Assembly (NCBI GenBank): GCA_017307285.1
Contig: JAFKFI010000065.1
Coordinates: 28,199 to 92,198, forward strand
Reading direction: 5' to 3'
Origin: Alphaproteobacteria bacterium
Lineage (GTDB): Bacteria; Pseudomonadota; Alphaproteobacteria; Acetobacterales; Acetobacteraceae
DNA: 64,000 nt
Both the position numbers and the translations under genes were made by a program. Positions 16,017-25,308 of the stretch are shown in pieces (positions within the stretch are counted from its first letter, which is position 1; every line of letters starts with the position of its first letter). The notes beneath the pieces were generated by a model that did no database searches, was not told where the DNA came from, and worked only from the letters and a program-made list of their open reading frames with translations.

Positions 16017-18847
16017 TCCGCCGCGAGGATGCGCCGGCTCGTCTCGGAGTGTGCGCGGTAGCTCTCCTGCCACTCCGTCGGGCCGTTGGCGCGCGACACC
16101 TGCACAGCCGTAACCTTGTATTCCGGGCAGTTGGTCGCCCAGTCCGAGTAGTCGGTCGTCACCACGTTGGCCTGCGTCGTCGGGTGATGGAAGGTGGTGT
16201 AGACCACGCCGGGCGCGACGCGCTCCGTCACCTGCGCGCGCAGGCTGGTCGCGCCCGCGCGGCTTTCCAGGCGAACCCAGTCGCCGTCGCGGATTCCGCG
16301 CTGCTCGGCATCGTGCGGATGCACCTCGAGCCGGTCCTCCCCATGCCAGACCGTGTTATCCGTGCGCCGCGTCTGCGCGCCGACATTGTACTGCGTCAGG
16401 ATGCGCCCGGTGGTAAGCAGTAGCGGGAAGCGCGGCCCCGTACGCTCGTCGGTGGGGAAGAACTCCGTCACAACGAAATTGCCCTTCCCGCGTACGAAAT
16501 GGTCCTGGTGCATCACCGGCGTTCCGGTCGGCGCTGCGTCGTTACATGGCCACTGGATGGAGCCTAGCTCGTCGAGCTTGGCAAACGATACGCCGGCGAA
16601 GGTCGGCGTGGTGCGGGCGATCTCGTCCATGATCTCGGAGGGATGCGAATAGTGCCAGTCGCAGCCGAGCGCGTGGGCGATGGCGAGCGTGATCTCCCAA
16701 TCCGCCATCCCTCCCTTCGGCCGTACCGCGCGACGCACCATGCCGATCCGGCGCTCGGCGTTGATGAAGGTGCCGTCCTTCTCGAGGAAGGTGGAACCGG
16801 GCAGGAACACGTGCGCGTAGTTCGCCGTCTCGTTGAGGAACAGATCCTGCACCACGACCAGCTCCATCGCCGACAATCCGGCGATGATGTGGCGCGTATC
16901 GGGATCGGACTGCGCGATGTCCTCGCCCTGGATGTAGAGGCCCTTGAACGAGCCATCAATCGCCGCGTCGAGCATATTCGGGATGCGTAGGCCTGGCTCG
17001 GGGTCGAGCGACAGCCCCCACTCCCGCTCGAAGATGCCGCGCACTTCGGGATTGGCGACGTGGCGATAGCCTGAGAACTCGTGCGGGAAGGAGCCCATAT
17101 CGCAGGAGCCCTGCACGTTATTCTGCCCGCGCATCGGGTTCACGCCGACACCTGGCCGGCCGATATTGCCGGTCGCCATCGCGAGATTTGCGATGGCGAT
17201 GACGGCGGTGGTGCCCTGCGTGTGCTCGGTAACGCCGAGCCCGTAATAGATCGCGCCGTTACCGCCGGTCGCGTAGAGCCGCGCGGCACCACGAATCAGT
17301 TCAGCCGGCACGCCGGTTAGCGGGGCGACGGCTTCCGGCGAATTGCGGGGCTCGGCGACGAATGCGGCCCAGTCGGCGAACGCCTCCCCGTCACAGCGCT
17401 CACGGACGAAGGGCTCGTCCACCAGACCCTCGGTAACGATGACATGGGCCAGCGCGTTGAGCATCGCGACATTGGTGCCAGGCCGCAGTGCGAGATGGAA
17501 TGCCGCCTCGACATGCGGCATCCGCACAAGGTCGATCCGCCGCGGGTCGATTACGATGAGCTTGGCGCCAGCGCGCAGCCGCCGCTTGAGCTGCGAGGCG
17601 AATACGGGATGCGCGTCAGTCGGGTTGGCGCCCATGACAACGACAACGTCGGCGTGCTCGACGCTATCGAAGTTCTGCGTGCCCGCCGAGGTGCCGAAGG
17701 TGGTGCTGAGGCCGTAGCCGGTCGGCGAGTGGCAGACGCGCGCGCAGGTGTCGATGTTGTTGTTGCCGAAGCCGGCGCGCACCAGCTTCTGCATGAGGAA
17801 CGTTTCCTCGTTGGTGCAGCGCGAGGAGGTGATGCCGCCGATCGCGCCGACGCCATACTCGCGCTGGATGCGGCGGAAGCCGTCGGCCACGCGGCCGATC
17901 GCCTCTTCCCATGTCGTCTCGCGCCACGGATCGGTGATTCGTTCGCGCACCATCGGCTTGAGGATGCGGTCGCGATGCGTGGTGTAGCCCCAGGCAAAGC
18001 GGCCCTTGACGCAGGAATGCCCGTGATTGGCGCCGCCGTCCTTGTAGGGGACCATGCGGATGACTTCCTCGCCGCGCATCTCCGCCTTGAAGCTGCAGCC
18101 CACGCCGCAATAGGCGCAGGTGGTGATGATCGAATGCTCCGGCTGCCCGACCTCGATCACCGATTTCTCGATCAGGGTCGCGGTCGGGCAAGCCTGCACG
18201 CAGGCACCGCAGGAGACGCATTCGGACTGCAGGAAGCTCTCGCCCATGCTGGGCGACACAACAGAATCGAAGCCGCGCCCCTCGATGGTCAGAGCGAAGG
18301 TGCCCTGCACCTCCTCGCAGGCGCGCACGCAACGCGAGCAGACGATGCACTTGGCGGGGTCGAAGGCGAAATACGGGTTGCTTTCGTCCTTCGCGGTGTC
18401 GAAATGGTTCGCGCCCTCCATGCCGTAGCGCACCTCGCGCAGGCCGACCGCGCCCGCCATGTCCTGCAGTTCGCAATCGCCGTTCGCAGCGCAGGTGAGG
18501 CAGTCGAGCGGATGGTCGGAGATGTAGAGCTCCATGACACCGCGCCGCAGCCGCGCAAGCCGATCATTCTGCGTCGTTACGACCATGCCCTCGACAACTG
18601 GCGTGGTGCAGGAAGCCGGCGTGCCGGCGCGACCCTCGATTTCCACAAGGCACAGTCGGCAAGAGCCGAACGCATCCAGCGAGTCGGTCGCGCAGAGCTT
18701 AGGCACCTGGATGCCGGCAAGCGAGGCGGCGCGCATCACCGAGGTGCCTTCCGGCACGCTCACCGCAAAGCCGTCGACTGTCACACTGACCATCCGATCG
18801 GAGCGGGCGGCCGGCGTGCCGTGATCGGGTTCCTTCAGCATAAGCAT
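16013..18847 (-). CDS. fdsA: NAD-dependent formate dehydrogenase subunit alpha (molybdenum)
   Basis: A 944-residue catalytic subunit that oxidises formate to CO2. A [2Fe-2S] ferredoxin domain comes first (Cys52, 63, 66, 80), then the NuoG-type DCLTCAANGDC cluster and two ferredoxin clusters (CIVCSRCVRAC, CVSCGACVQAC). The molybdopterin domain follows, with CAYCGVGC as its [4Fe-4S] motif. The Mo ligand is Cys in CARVCHSPTG, coded TGC, so this enzyme is not a selenoprotein. GGAGG sits five bases before the chosen ATG. It forms the cytoplasmic FdsABG complex. Confidence 0.95.
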   Translation of the reverse strand: MLMLKEPDHGTPAARSDRMVSVTVDGFAVSVPEGTSVMRAASLAGIQVPKLCATDSLDAFGSCRLCLVEIEGRAGTPASCTTPVVEGMVVTTQNDRLARLRRGVMELYISDHPLDCLTCAANGDCELQDMAGAVGLREVRYGMEGANHFDTAKDESNPYFAFDPAKCIVCSRCVRACEEVQGTFALTIEGRGFDSVVSPSMGESFLQSECVSCGACVQACPTATLIEKSVIEVGQPEHSIITTCAYCGVGCSFKAEMRGEEVIRMVPYKDGGANHGHSCVKGRFAWGYTTHRDRILKPMVRERITDPWRETTWEEAIGRVADGFRRIQREYGVGAIGGITSSRCTNEETFLMQKLVRAGFGNNNIDTCARVCHSPTGYGLSTTFGTSAGTQNFDSVEHADVVVVMGANPTDAHPVFASQLKRRLRAGAKLIVIDPRRIDLVRMPHVEAAFHLALRPGTNVAMLNALAHVIVTEGLVDEPFVRERCDGEAFADWAAFVAEPRNSPEAVAPLTGVPAELIRGAARLYATGGNGAIYYGLGVTEHTQGTTAVIAIANLAMATGNIGRPGVGVNPMRGQNNVQGSCDMGSFPHEFSGYRHVANPEVRGIFEREWGLSLDPEPGLRIPNMLDAAIDGSFKGLYIQGEDIAQSDPDTRHIIAGLSAMELVVVQDLFLNETANYAHVFLPGSTFLEKDGTFINAERRIGMVRRAVRPKGGMADWEITLAIAHALGCDWHYSHPSEIMDEIARTTPTFAGVSFAKLDELGSIQWPCNDAAPTGTPVMHQDHFVRGKGNFVVTEFFPTDERTGPRFPLLLTTGRILTQYNVGAQTRRTDNTVWHGEDRLEVHPHDAEQRGIRDGDWVRLESRAGATSLRAQVTERVAPGVVYTTFHHPTTQANVVTTDYSDWATNCPEYKVTAVQVSRANGPTEWQESYRAHSETSRRILAAE

Positions 18848-18857
18848 CGCAGCCTCC

Positions 18858-20408
18858 TCACGCCGCGACGCGGCGTGCAGTGGAAAAGTCCTCGGGGAAA
18901 TGCGTGAGCGCACTCATCACCGGCAGTGGCGTGAGGCCGCCGAGCGCGCAGAGCGAGCCGAGACGCATCGTGTCGCACAGGTCGCGCAGCAGCACGAGAT
19001 TCTCGCTCGTGCGCTCGCCGGCCACGATGCGGTCGATCACCTCCATGCCGCGCACCGAGCCGATGCGGCAGGGCGTACATTTTCCGCAGGACTCGAAGGC
19101 GCAGAACTCCATCGCGAAGCGCGCCTGCTTCGCCATGTCCACGGTGTCGTCGAACACCACCAACCCCCCGTGGCCGAGCAGGCCGTCGCGTGCCGCGAGG
19201 GCTTCATAGTCGAACGGCGTGTCGAACAAGGAGGGCGGGAAATACGCCCCGAGCGGGCCGCCCGCTTGCACCGCGCGCACCGGCCGGCCGCTCGCCGTGC
19301 CGCCGCCGATGTCGTAGACGAGTTCTCCAAGCGTCATGCCGAACCCCGCCTCGAACAATCCCGCGTGGCGGATGTTGCCGGCGAGTTGAATCGGCATCGT
19401 GCCGCGCGAGCGCCCCATGCCGATCGCCGCGTAGGCCTCCGCGCCGTCGGCCAGGATCGTCGGCACCGCCGCGAACGAGAGAAGATTGTTCATCACGGTC
19501 GGCTTGCCGAACAAGCCGCGATGAGCGGGCAGCGGCGGGCGAGCGCGCACCATGCCGCGCTTGCCCTCCAGGCTGTCCAGCAGCGCGGTCTCCTCGCCGC
19601 ACACATACGAGCCGGCGCCGCCCCGCACGCTCATGTCGAAGCTGAACGCCGAACCCTGGATGTGGGCACCGAGCAGCCCCGCCGCCCGTGCCGTGTTGAT
19701 CGCGGCGTTCATCGTCTCGATCGCGTGCGGGTATTCGGAGCGGATGTAGACGAAGCCCTCGCTGGCGCCCGTCGCTAGTGCGGCGATGGTCATGCCCTCG
19801 ATCAGCAGGAAAGGGTCGCCCTCCATGATCATGCGGTCGGCGAAGGTGCCGGAATCGCCCTCGTCGGCGTTGCACACGATGTATTTCGGGGTGCCCTCGG
19901 CGCGCAGCACGGTCTGCCACTTGATCCCCGTCGGGAACCCGGCCCCGCCGCGCCCGCGCAAGCCAGAGCGGCTCACCTCATCCACGATTGCCACCGGGCC
20001 GAGCGACAGGGCGCGCTCCAGCCCGCGATAGCCGCCATGCGCGCGGTATTCGGCGAGCGAGCGCGGATCGATGATGCCGCAGCGGGCGAAGGTGAGACGG
20101 GTCTGCCGCGCCAGGAAGGGCAACGCCTCGGGCCGGCCAAGCCGCAGCGGATGCGCGCCGCCCGCCAACAAACCCGCGTCGAGCAGCCCTGGCACGTCCG
20201 CAGCCGCCACCGGGCCGTAGGCAACGCGACCCCCTGGCGCTTCAACCTCGACCATCGGCTCGAGCCAGTAGAGCCCGCGCGAGCCGGTCCGCACGATCTC
20301 GGCTTCCTGGCCGCGCTCGCGCAAGCCCGCGGCAAGCGCGCCGGCGACATCTTCGGCACCGACGGCGAGCGCCCCGGCATCGCGCGGCACGAACAGCCGG
20401 GTGGTCAT
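18858..20408 (-). CDS. fdsB: formate dehydrogenase subunit beta (NADH/FMN)
   Basis: A 516-residue NuoF-like diaphorase subunit that passes electrons from FdsA to NAD+. An N-terminal thioredoxin-like region precedes the flavin and NAD part (GRGGAGFPTGIKW, then CNADEGDSGTFADR). ESCGKCTPCRIGS near residue 430 ligates a [4Fe-4S] cluster. The ATG overlaps the fdsG stop by ATGA; the longer frame is rejected because it reads into fdsG. The stop lies 10 bases upstream of fdsA. Confidence 0.95.
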   Translation of the reverse strand: MTTRLFVPRDAGALAVGAEDVAGALAAGLRERGQEAEIVRTGSRGLYWLEPMVEVEAPGGRVAYGPVAAADVPGLLDAGLLAGGAHPLRLGRPEALPFLARQTRLTFARCGIIDPRSLAEYRAHGGYRGLERALSLGPVAIVDEVSRSGLRGRGGAGFPTGIKWQTVLRAEGTPKYIVCNADEGDSGTFADRMIMEGDPFLLIEGMTIAALATGASEGFVYIRSEYPHAIETMNAAINTARAAGLLGAHIQGSAFSFDMSVRGGAGSYVCGEETALLDSLEGKRGMVRARPPLPAHRGLFGKPTVMNNLLSFAAVPTILADGAEAYAAIGMGRSRGTMPIQLAGNIRHAGLFEAGFGMTLGELVYDIGGGTASGRPVRAVQAGGPLGAYFPPSLFDTPFDYEALAARDGLLGHGGLVVFDDTVDMAKQARFAMEFCAFESCGKCTPCRIGSVRGMEVIDRIVAGERTSENLVLLRDLCDTMRLGSLCALGGLTPLPVMSALTHFPEDFSTARRVAA

Positions 20409-20923
20409 GCGAGCCCGTCCAGCAGCGCGTCGATGCGCTCGGGGGTGAGTCGGGCCACCGGTTCCCCGTCCAGCAGCGCCGATGGGGCACAGGCGCAGAG
20501 GCCCAGGCAAAAAACCGGCTCCACGGTCAGCCCGCCGCCAGGCGTCGTGCCGCCCCACTCCACCCCGACTCTGCCAAGTGTGTGCTGTGCCAGCGCGTCG
20601 GCACCCATCGACTGGCAGGCCTCAGCCCGGCAGAGCTTCAGCACATGCCGCCCAGCGGGCTCGGTGCGTAGATCATGGTAGAAGGTGAGAACGCCGTGGA
20701 CCTCCGCGCGGGTGAGGTTCAGCGCTTCGGCCACCGCGAGGACCGCTTCGGGTGGGATGAAGCCGAACTCGGCTTGCAGTGCTTGGAGCGCGGGCAAAGC
20801 GCCGCCCTTGGGCGCGCGGTGCGCCGCGATGATTTCGCCGGCCCTCTCCTCCCGCCAAGTTGACGTAACCGATATCTCCCACTCAGCTTTGCCTAAAATG
20901 CGGCCGGATTGACGCGCGCTCAA
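20405..20923 (-). CDS. fdsG: formate dehydrogenase subunit gamma
   Basis: A 172-residue NuoE-like [2Fe-2S] subunit that relays electrons in the Fds complex. Cluster cysteines are seen in LCRAEAC and FCLGLC, and AEVHGVLTFYHDLR is the usual family segment. The frame offers only TTG (20921-20923) as a conventional start, with no clear ribosome site, so the first 15-20 residues are uncertain. It is the first gene of the fds operon; the divergent LLM gene starts 42 bases away, so the two share a short promoter region. Confidence 0.9.
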   Translation of the reverse strand: MSARQSGRILGKAEWEISVTSTWREERAGEIIAAHRAPKGGALPALQALQAEFGFIPPEAVLAVAEALNLTRAEVHGVLTFYHDLRTEPAGRHVLKLCRAEACQSMGADALAQHTLGRVGVEWGGTTPGGGLTVEPVFCLGLCACAPSALLDGEPVARLTPERIDALLDGLA

Positions 20924-20965
20924 GGGGGCGCGCTAGCATGGCCGCGAGAATGCCGGGAGGCCCCG

Positions 20966-21925
20966 ATGCAATTTGGCTTCAACCTGCCGATCAGCGGCCC
21001 AATGTCGGCCCCCGAGGTCATGGCTCGGCTCGCCACCGAGGCCGAGGCGCTGGGCTATGACTATCTCACGTTGACCGACCATCTGATCCTGCCCGACGCC
21101 AACGCCCCCGGCTATCCATATTCCGAGAGCGGCGAGTTCTACGGCTCCGGGCCGACCAACCGGCACGAACTGCTCGCCGCGACCGCCTGGGTCGCCGCCA
21201 AGACCAGCCGCATTCGTCTTGTCACGGCTGTGCTGGTGGTGCCACATCGCCCGGCGGTGCTCGCGGCGAAGACACTTGCCTCGATCGACGTGCTCTCGGG
21301 CGGCCGGCTGGTGGTCGGAATCGGCGCTGGCTGGCTGAAGGCCGAGTTCGACGCCGCCGTCACCACGCCCTTCGCCGAGCGCGGCGCCGTCACCGACGAA
21401 TACCTCGACGCCTTCCGCGCCCTCTGGACCGAGTCCTCGCCGCGTTTCGAGGGCAAGTATGTCCACGTCGCGGGCGGCTTGGTGTTCGAGCCGAAGCCGG
21501 TGCAGAAGCCACACCCACCCATCTGGGTGGGCGGTGAGAGCGGCCCCTCGATGCGGCGCGCGGCGCGGGTCGGCGACGCCTGGTATCCGATCGGCAGCAA
21601 CAACAGCCATTTGCTCGACACCCTGCCCCGCCTCCAGGCTGGCATTGTCCGCATGCGCAAGCTGACCGAGGCGGCGGGACGCGACCCGGCGCGGATGCAG
21701 GTGGTCTACCGCGTCAAGCGTTATGGCTCGGTGGTGCCTGCCAAGGCGTCGGACGGCGAGCGTCGGCTGTTTTCGGGCACAGATGCGGACGTCCTTGCCG
21801 ATCTCAGGAACCTGCGGGAAATTGGCGTGACCGGGCTCGACTTCGATTTCGAGTGGACCGGCGGCGCGGACGCCGCACTCGCCGAAATGCGGCGGTTCCG
21901 GGAGGCGGTGCTGGCCCGGGTTTGA
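20966..21925 (+). CDS. LLM-class flavin/F420-dependent oxidoreductase
   Basis: A 319-residue luciferase-like monooxygenase-fold protein. MQFGFNLPISGP starts the TIM barrel; YDYLTLTDHLILP, LASIDVLSGGRLVVGIGAGW and HPPIWVGGESGPSMRRAAR are the usual conserved blocks. Members use FMN or F420 to oxidise small organics; the cofactor cannot be told from this sequence. The start is fixed by GGGAGG five bases before the ATG. Divergent from fdsG. Confidence 0.88.
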   Translation: MQFGFNLPISGPMSAPEVMARLATEAEALGYDYLTLTDHLILPDANAPGYPYSESGEFYGSGPTNRHELLAATAWVAAKTSRIRLVTAVLVVPHRPAVLAAKTLASIDVLSGGRLVVGIGAGWLKAEFDAAVTTPFAERGAVTDEYLDAFRALWTESSPRFEGKYVHVAGGLVFEPKPVQKPHPPIWVGGESGPSMRRAARVGDAWYPIGSNNSHLLDTLPRLQAGIVRMRKLTEAAGRDPARMQVVYRVKRYGSVVPAKASDGERRLFSGTDADVLADLRNLREIGVTGLDFDFEWTGGADAALAEMRRFREAVLARV

Positions 21926-21942
21926 CCTCCTCCCCGAGCCCC

Positions 21943-22821
21943 TCAGCCGGTTTCCATTGGCAGGTTCGGGTCCTTCGCCCATTCGGAGAGCGAGGCGTCG
22001 TAAAGCTTCACGTCATTGTGTCCCAGCATGGTGAGCACGAGGGCGTCGGCGCTCGCCGCGATGCCCCCACCGCAATATGTGATGACCTGCTTGTCCATCG
22101 CGCCGATCGCCTCAAAGCGGCGGCGCAGTTCGGCGGGCGGCAGGAAGGCGTTGCTCTCGGGATCGAGCAGATGCGCGGCCGGGAGGTTGACACTGCCGGC
22201 GATGTGGCCGAGTCGGCCATAGGCATTGCCGCCAGTGCCGGCGTGCTGCTGCGCTTGAAGCGCGTTGATCGTGCACATCGCGCCGTTGCCGATGGCGGCC
22301 AGCACCTCCGCCTTGCCGACCATTAGCGGGCGGACCTCGCGCACGCTGAACGTGGCCGGCTGGCGCGGCTTGCCAGGGCCGGTCTCGACGGGGCGGCCCT
22401 CCTTGCTCCATTTCTGGAATCCGCCGTCTAGCACGGCGGCGTTGTCGAAGCCGAACACGCGGAGCAGCCACCACCCGCGCGTCGCCCACCACACGTTGGC
22501 AGTGCTGTAGAGCACGACGCGGCTGTCATTGCCGACGCCGAACCGCCCCATTGCGGCGGCGAACTGCTCGACGCTCGGCTGCATGAAGCGGAGCTTCTGT
22601 GCGTTGTCCGAAAGGTCAGCCTGCAGGTCGATGAACTGCGCGCCGGGAATGTGGCCGCGCTCGAAATCCTCGCGGCCCGATTTCACCGTGTAGGTGATCT
22701 TGGGATCGGGGATCAGGTGCGTGGTGCAGTCGAACACGCGCAGGTTGGCGTCGGAGAGATGCTCCTGCAGCCACGCCGTGTCGACGAGGTGCTGCGGGTG
22801 GCTGAATGTGTCGGCGGCCAT
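21943..22821 (-). CDS. sulfurtransferase with two rhodanese domains (SseA-like)
   Basis: A 292-residue tandem-rhodanese protein. The first domain (about 12-135) is inactive and carries VVLYSTANVWWATR. The second (about 165-285) has the active-site Cys in YCGGGIAASAD. Thiosulfate or 3-mercaptopyruvate sulfurtransferases move sulfane sulfur to cyanide or thiols; the loop CGGGIAA does not clearly separate the two. GGGAGG precedes the ATG by six bases. Confidence 0.9.
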   Translation of the reverse strand: MAADTFSHPQHLVDTAWLQEHLSDANLRVFDCTTHLIPDPKITYTVKSGREDFERGHIPGAQFIDLQADLSDNAQKLRFMQPSVEQFAAAMGRFGVGNDSRVVLYSTANVWWATRGWWLLRVFGFDNAAVLDGGFQKWSKEGRPVETGPGKPRQPATFSVREVRPLMVGKAEVLAAIGNGAMCTINALQAQQHAGTGGNAYGRLGHIAGSVNLPAAHLLDPESNAFLPPAELRRRFEAIGAMDKQVITYCGGGIAASADALVLTMLGHNDVKLYDASLSEWAKDPNLPMETG

Positions 22822-22879
22822 GCTGGTCCTCCCTGGCTGGGAGCCATACTGCGCGATCGCGCCCCGGACGGCGAGTGGC

Positions 22880-23404
22880 TCAGCGTATCAGCAGCACCTT
22901 GGGCGCCGCTTCGACGTTGAGCGCAGCGCAGATGACGACAGCCGTCCACAGCGCGAGCGACACCGCTCCCGCGACGCGGGCGCTCGTCGGCAGCACCCCT
23001 TCAACGGCGAGGGCGCGCAGATAGCTGGTCCGGTGGAACTGCAAGGCATTGCCCAGCCCGAGCGCGATCAGGATCAGCTTCGGCACGAAATAGGCGTGGC
23101 TGCCGACCTGGACTGGATTGTAGAGGAATAGCCCCACCCCGCTGACCACTGCCACGGCGAAGGTCGCATAGAGCCAGGGCAGCGTATGCTCGGCGAATTC
23201 CCGGAGCGGCACGGTCCCTCGCCAGCCGATCAGGCGCAAGTCAAGCAGCCCGATCCCGCCGAAGAACGCCGCCATCGACAGGATGTGCAAGATCCGCACG
23301 AGATGGTGGTACGGCTGCATGGCGAAGTGCAGCGGCCGGTAGTCCAGCGCGATGAGCCAGTCGAACGGTATCCGAAGGAAGGCAAGCGAGTGCGGGTCCG
23401 GCAT
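22880..23404 (-). CDS. integral membrane protein of unknown function
   Basis: A 174-residue protein with about four predicted membrane segments: residues 37-58, 78-98, 108-122 and 145-162. Conserved-looking histidines lie near the N-terminus (HHLVRILH). It resembles small four-helix membrane proteins common in proteobacteria, but I cannot assign a function. It ends 58 bases from the sulfurtransferase start and follows the PAP2 gene by 9 bases, so the PAP2 and membrane genes are likely co-transcribed. Confidence 0.7.
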   Translation of the reverse strand: MPDPHSLAFLRIPFDWLIALDYRPLHFAMQPYHHLVRILHILSMAAFFGGIGLLDLRLIGWRGTVPLREFAEHTLPWLYATFAVAVVSGVGLFLYNPVQVGSHAYFVPKLILIALGLGNALQFHRTSYLRALAVEGVLPTSARVAGAVSLALWTAVVICAALNVEAAPKVLLIR

Positions 23405-23413
23405 GGCCCCTTG

Positions 23414-24013
23414 TTATTGCGAACCGCTCGCAGCATCAAGCGCCGCCGCCGCGCATGCCGAAAAGGGCCAGGTGTCGAGCAGATGCGCGAGCCGACCGAT
23501 GGTCGGTTCGGCGTGCAGATGGACGCCGTGCAGCAGTACGACGAGCAGCAGCGGCACCGCGATCAGCGGAGCATGGCGCATCCCTGGCGGCTTCGGACCG
23601 GCCAGAATGGCCACGGTTGCGGCGCCGGCGCAGCCGACAAGGCCGCCGACGAAGGCCTCCGATGGCGTGTGGGCCTCCAGAGTGACACGCGAGACCGCGA
23701 CCAGCAGGGCGACGCCGATGGACAGCAGGATCGTCATCGCCGGCCGCAGGCCGAACAAGGCGGCGAGCCCGCCATAAATGACGGCAGCTGCCGCCACGTG
23801 ACCGCTCGGAGTACGGATATCGAACTCCGGCACCGCCGGGCCGCATACCGTGAACAGCATCTTGAGCCCCAGCATCACCGCGAGCGTTCCGCATACCGCG
23901 ACGGTCCACGCCATCGCGCCGCGCAGCCACCCAAGCAGGACAAGCACGATGGCGACGCCGGCCGCCACGGGCAGCAGCACGGCCTGATCGGCGAAGTCGG
24001 TGAGGAATGTCAT
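23414..24013 (-). CDS. PAP2-superfamily phosphatase
   Basis: A 199-residue membrane phosphatase. The second and third acid-phosphatase motifs are visible: TPSGHVAAAAVIYG and SRVTLEAHTPSEAFVGG, with the catalytic His in the latter. The first motif (KxxxxxxRP) is not clear, so activity is likely but not certain. Family members remove phosphate from lipid phosphates such as undecaprenyl or phosphatidyl phosphates. The ATG at 24011-24013 is used; a longer frame lacks a ribosome site. Confidence 0.8.
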   Translation of the reverse strand: MTFLTDFADQAVLLPVAAGVAIVLVLLGWLRGAMAWTVAVCGTLAVMLGLKMLFTVCGPAVPEFDIRTPSGHVAAAAVIYGGLAALFGLRPAMTILLSIGVALLVAVSRVTLEAHTPSEAFVGGLVGCAGAATVAILAGPKPPGMRHAPLIAVPLLLVVLLHGVHLHAEPTIGRLAHLLDTWPFSACAAAALDAASGSQ

Positions 24014-24115
24014 GGGCCGCTTCAAGCAGGAATGGAGCGGCCAGAAAAGCATGTTCTGGTTGCCGGAACCTTAGCTTTACGATTTGATCGCGCCGCATCC
24101 GCCGGAGACATTCTC

Positions 24116-24520
24116 GTGCCGAAGACGCCGCTTGCCGTCCTACTCGCTCTCGCGCTCCCGTTGGGCCTCGCCGGCTGCAACGACGCGTTGCTGAATTTCG
24201 CCAACGGCCGAGCCCCCGAACTGCCGACGCCAGAGTCCGACAAGGTCGACGGCAACTACAAGGGTGCCGCCAGTCTGGTCGCGGCGCAGTCTCCCGCCTG
24301 CCCCGGAAACAGCTTCGGCAAGATCGAGATCGGCGATCGGACGCTGTATTTCGCCTATCTGCCGAACACCATGTTCATCGCCCCGATCCAGCCGGACGGC
24401 AGCGTTTATGCGGTGAGCGGGCCCGCGGTGCTGGACGGCCGGCTCGCCAACGGACGTCTCGCCTTCACCGTCCGCACGCCGGTCTGCGAATCCCACTACA
24501 ATATGCGCTACGTGCTGTAG
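24116..24520 (+). CDS. small lipoprotein of unknown function
   Basis: A 134-residue lipoprotein. A GTG start with GGAGA at good spacing gives a signal peptide ending in LGLAGC, so Cys21 would be lipidated. The mature part has two Cys residues (SPACPGNS, TPVCESHY) that could form a disulfide, and a short beta-rich body. No family is recognised. Divergent from the PAP2 gene. Confidence 0.72.
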   Translation: MPKTPLAVLLALALPLGLAGCNDALLNFANGRAPELPTPESDKVDGNYKGAASLVAAQSPACPGNSFGKIEIGDRTLYFAYLPNTMFIAPIQPDGSVYAVSGPAVLDGRLANGRLAFTVRTPVCESHYNMRYVL

Positions 24521-24532
24521 CCGACCCGCGGC

Positions 24533-25240
24533 TCAGTCCGGAAAGCCGGCAAGCGCGCGGACCTCGGTGGGACTGCGCCCTTGGTGGCGCAGATCGCGCA
24601 GGGTCGCCGCGCGGTCCCGTTTGGCGAGCCGCCGTCCGGTGGGATCCGTGAGCAGGGCATGATGAGCGTAGGTAGGCGCGGGCCAGCCCATTAGCGTCTG
24701 GATTAGCCGATGCAAGTCGGTGGCCGGCTTGAGGTCGATGCCTCGCGTCACCAGCGTCACCCCTTGCAGCGCGTCGTCGTGCGTGACGCACAGGTGATAG
24801 CTCGCCGGCGCGTCCTTGCGGGCGAGCACGGCATCGCCGAAGCGCTCCGGCCGGCAGCGGACGCGGCCCTCACCCAATTCCTTGAAGTCGAGCGACGTCG
24901 AGACTGACGCTAGCGCGCGTGCCATGTCGAGGCGCAGCGCGTGCGGCTCGCCACTCGCGATCCTCGCCATGCGTTGTTCGGTCGACAGTGCGCGGCACAG
25001 GCCGGGATAGAGCGGGCTGCCGTCAGGCGCGTGCGGCGCGGTCGCGGCCTGCTCGATCTCACGCTGGATATCGGCGCGCGTGCAGAAGCAAGGGTACAGC
25101 AGACCCCTCGCCTCCAGCCGGTCGAGGGCCGCACGATATTCGGGGAGGTGTCGGGATTGCACACGGACCGGGCCGTCCCAGTTGAGGCCGAGCCAGGCAA
25201 GATCCTCCTCGATCGCCTCGGCAAATTCAGGGCGGCAGCG
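24533..25240 (-). pseudogene. gluQ: 5'-truncated glutamyl-Q tRNA(Asp) synthetase
   Basis: GluQ glutamylates queuosine in tRNA-Asp. The remnant begins at RCRPEF, continues through IEEDLAWLGL, YPCFCTRADIQ (Zn-binding Cys residues) and the KMSKS-like GRRLAKRDRA, and ends normally. The first 50 or so residues of the family, including the HIGH-like ATP-binding motif, are absent. Upstream the same frame reads unrelated sequence and meets a stop at 25295-25297. A GTG at 25160-25162 could start a shorter protein, but this would lack the ATP site. Probably a deletion or rearrangement; a second intact copy may exist elsewhere. Confidence 0.75.
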
Positions 25241-25308
25241 GCCGCGTGACGATAGACATGGCAGCGTAGTGCAGACTACTCCGGTCGCATCGCACTAGGG
25301 GAGAGGTC

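Noticed and set aside
17700..17790. Formate dehydrogenase alpha as a second selenoprotein
   Set aside because: The Mo-ligand codon in CARVCHSPTG is TGC (Cys); no in-frame UGA is present.
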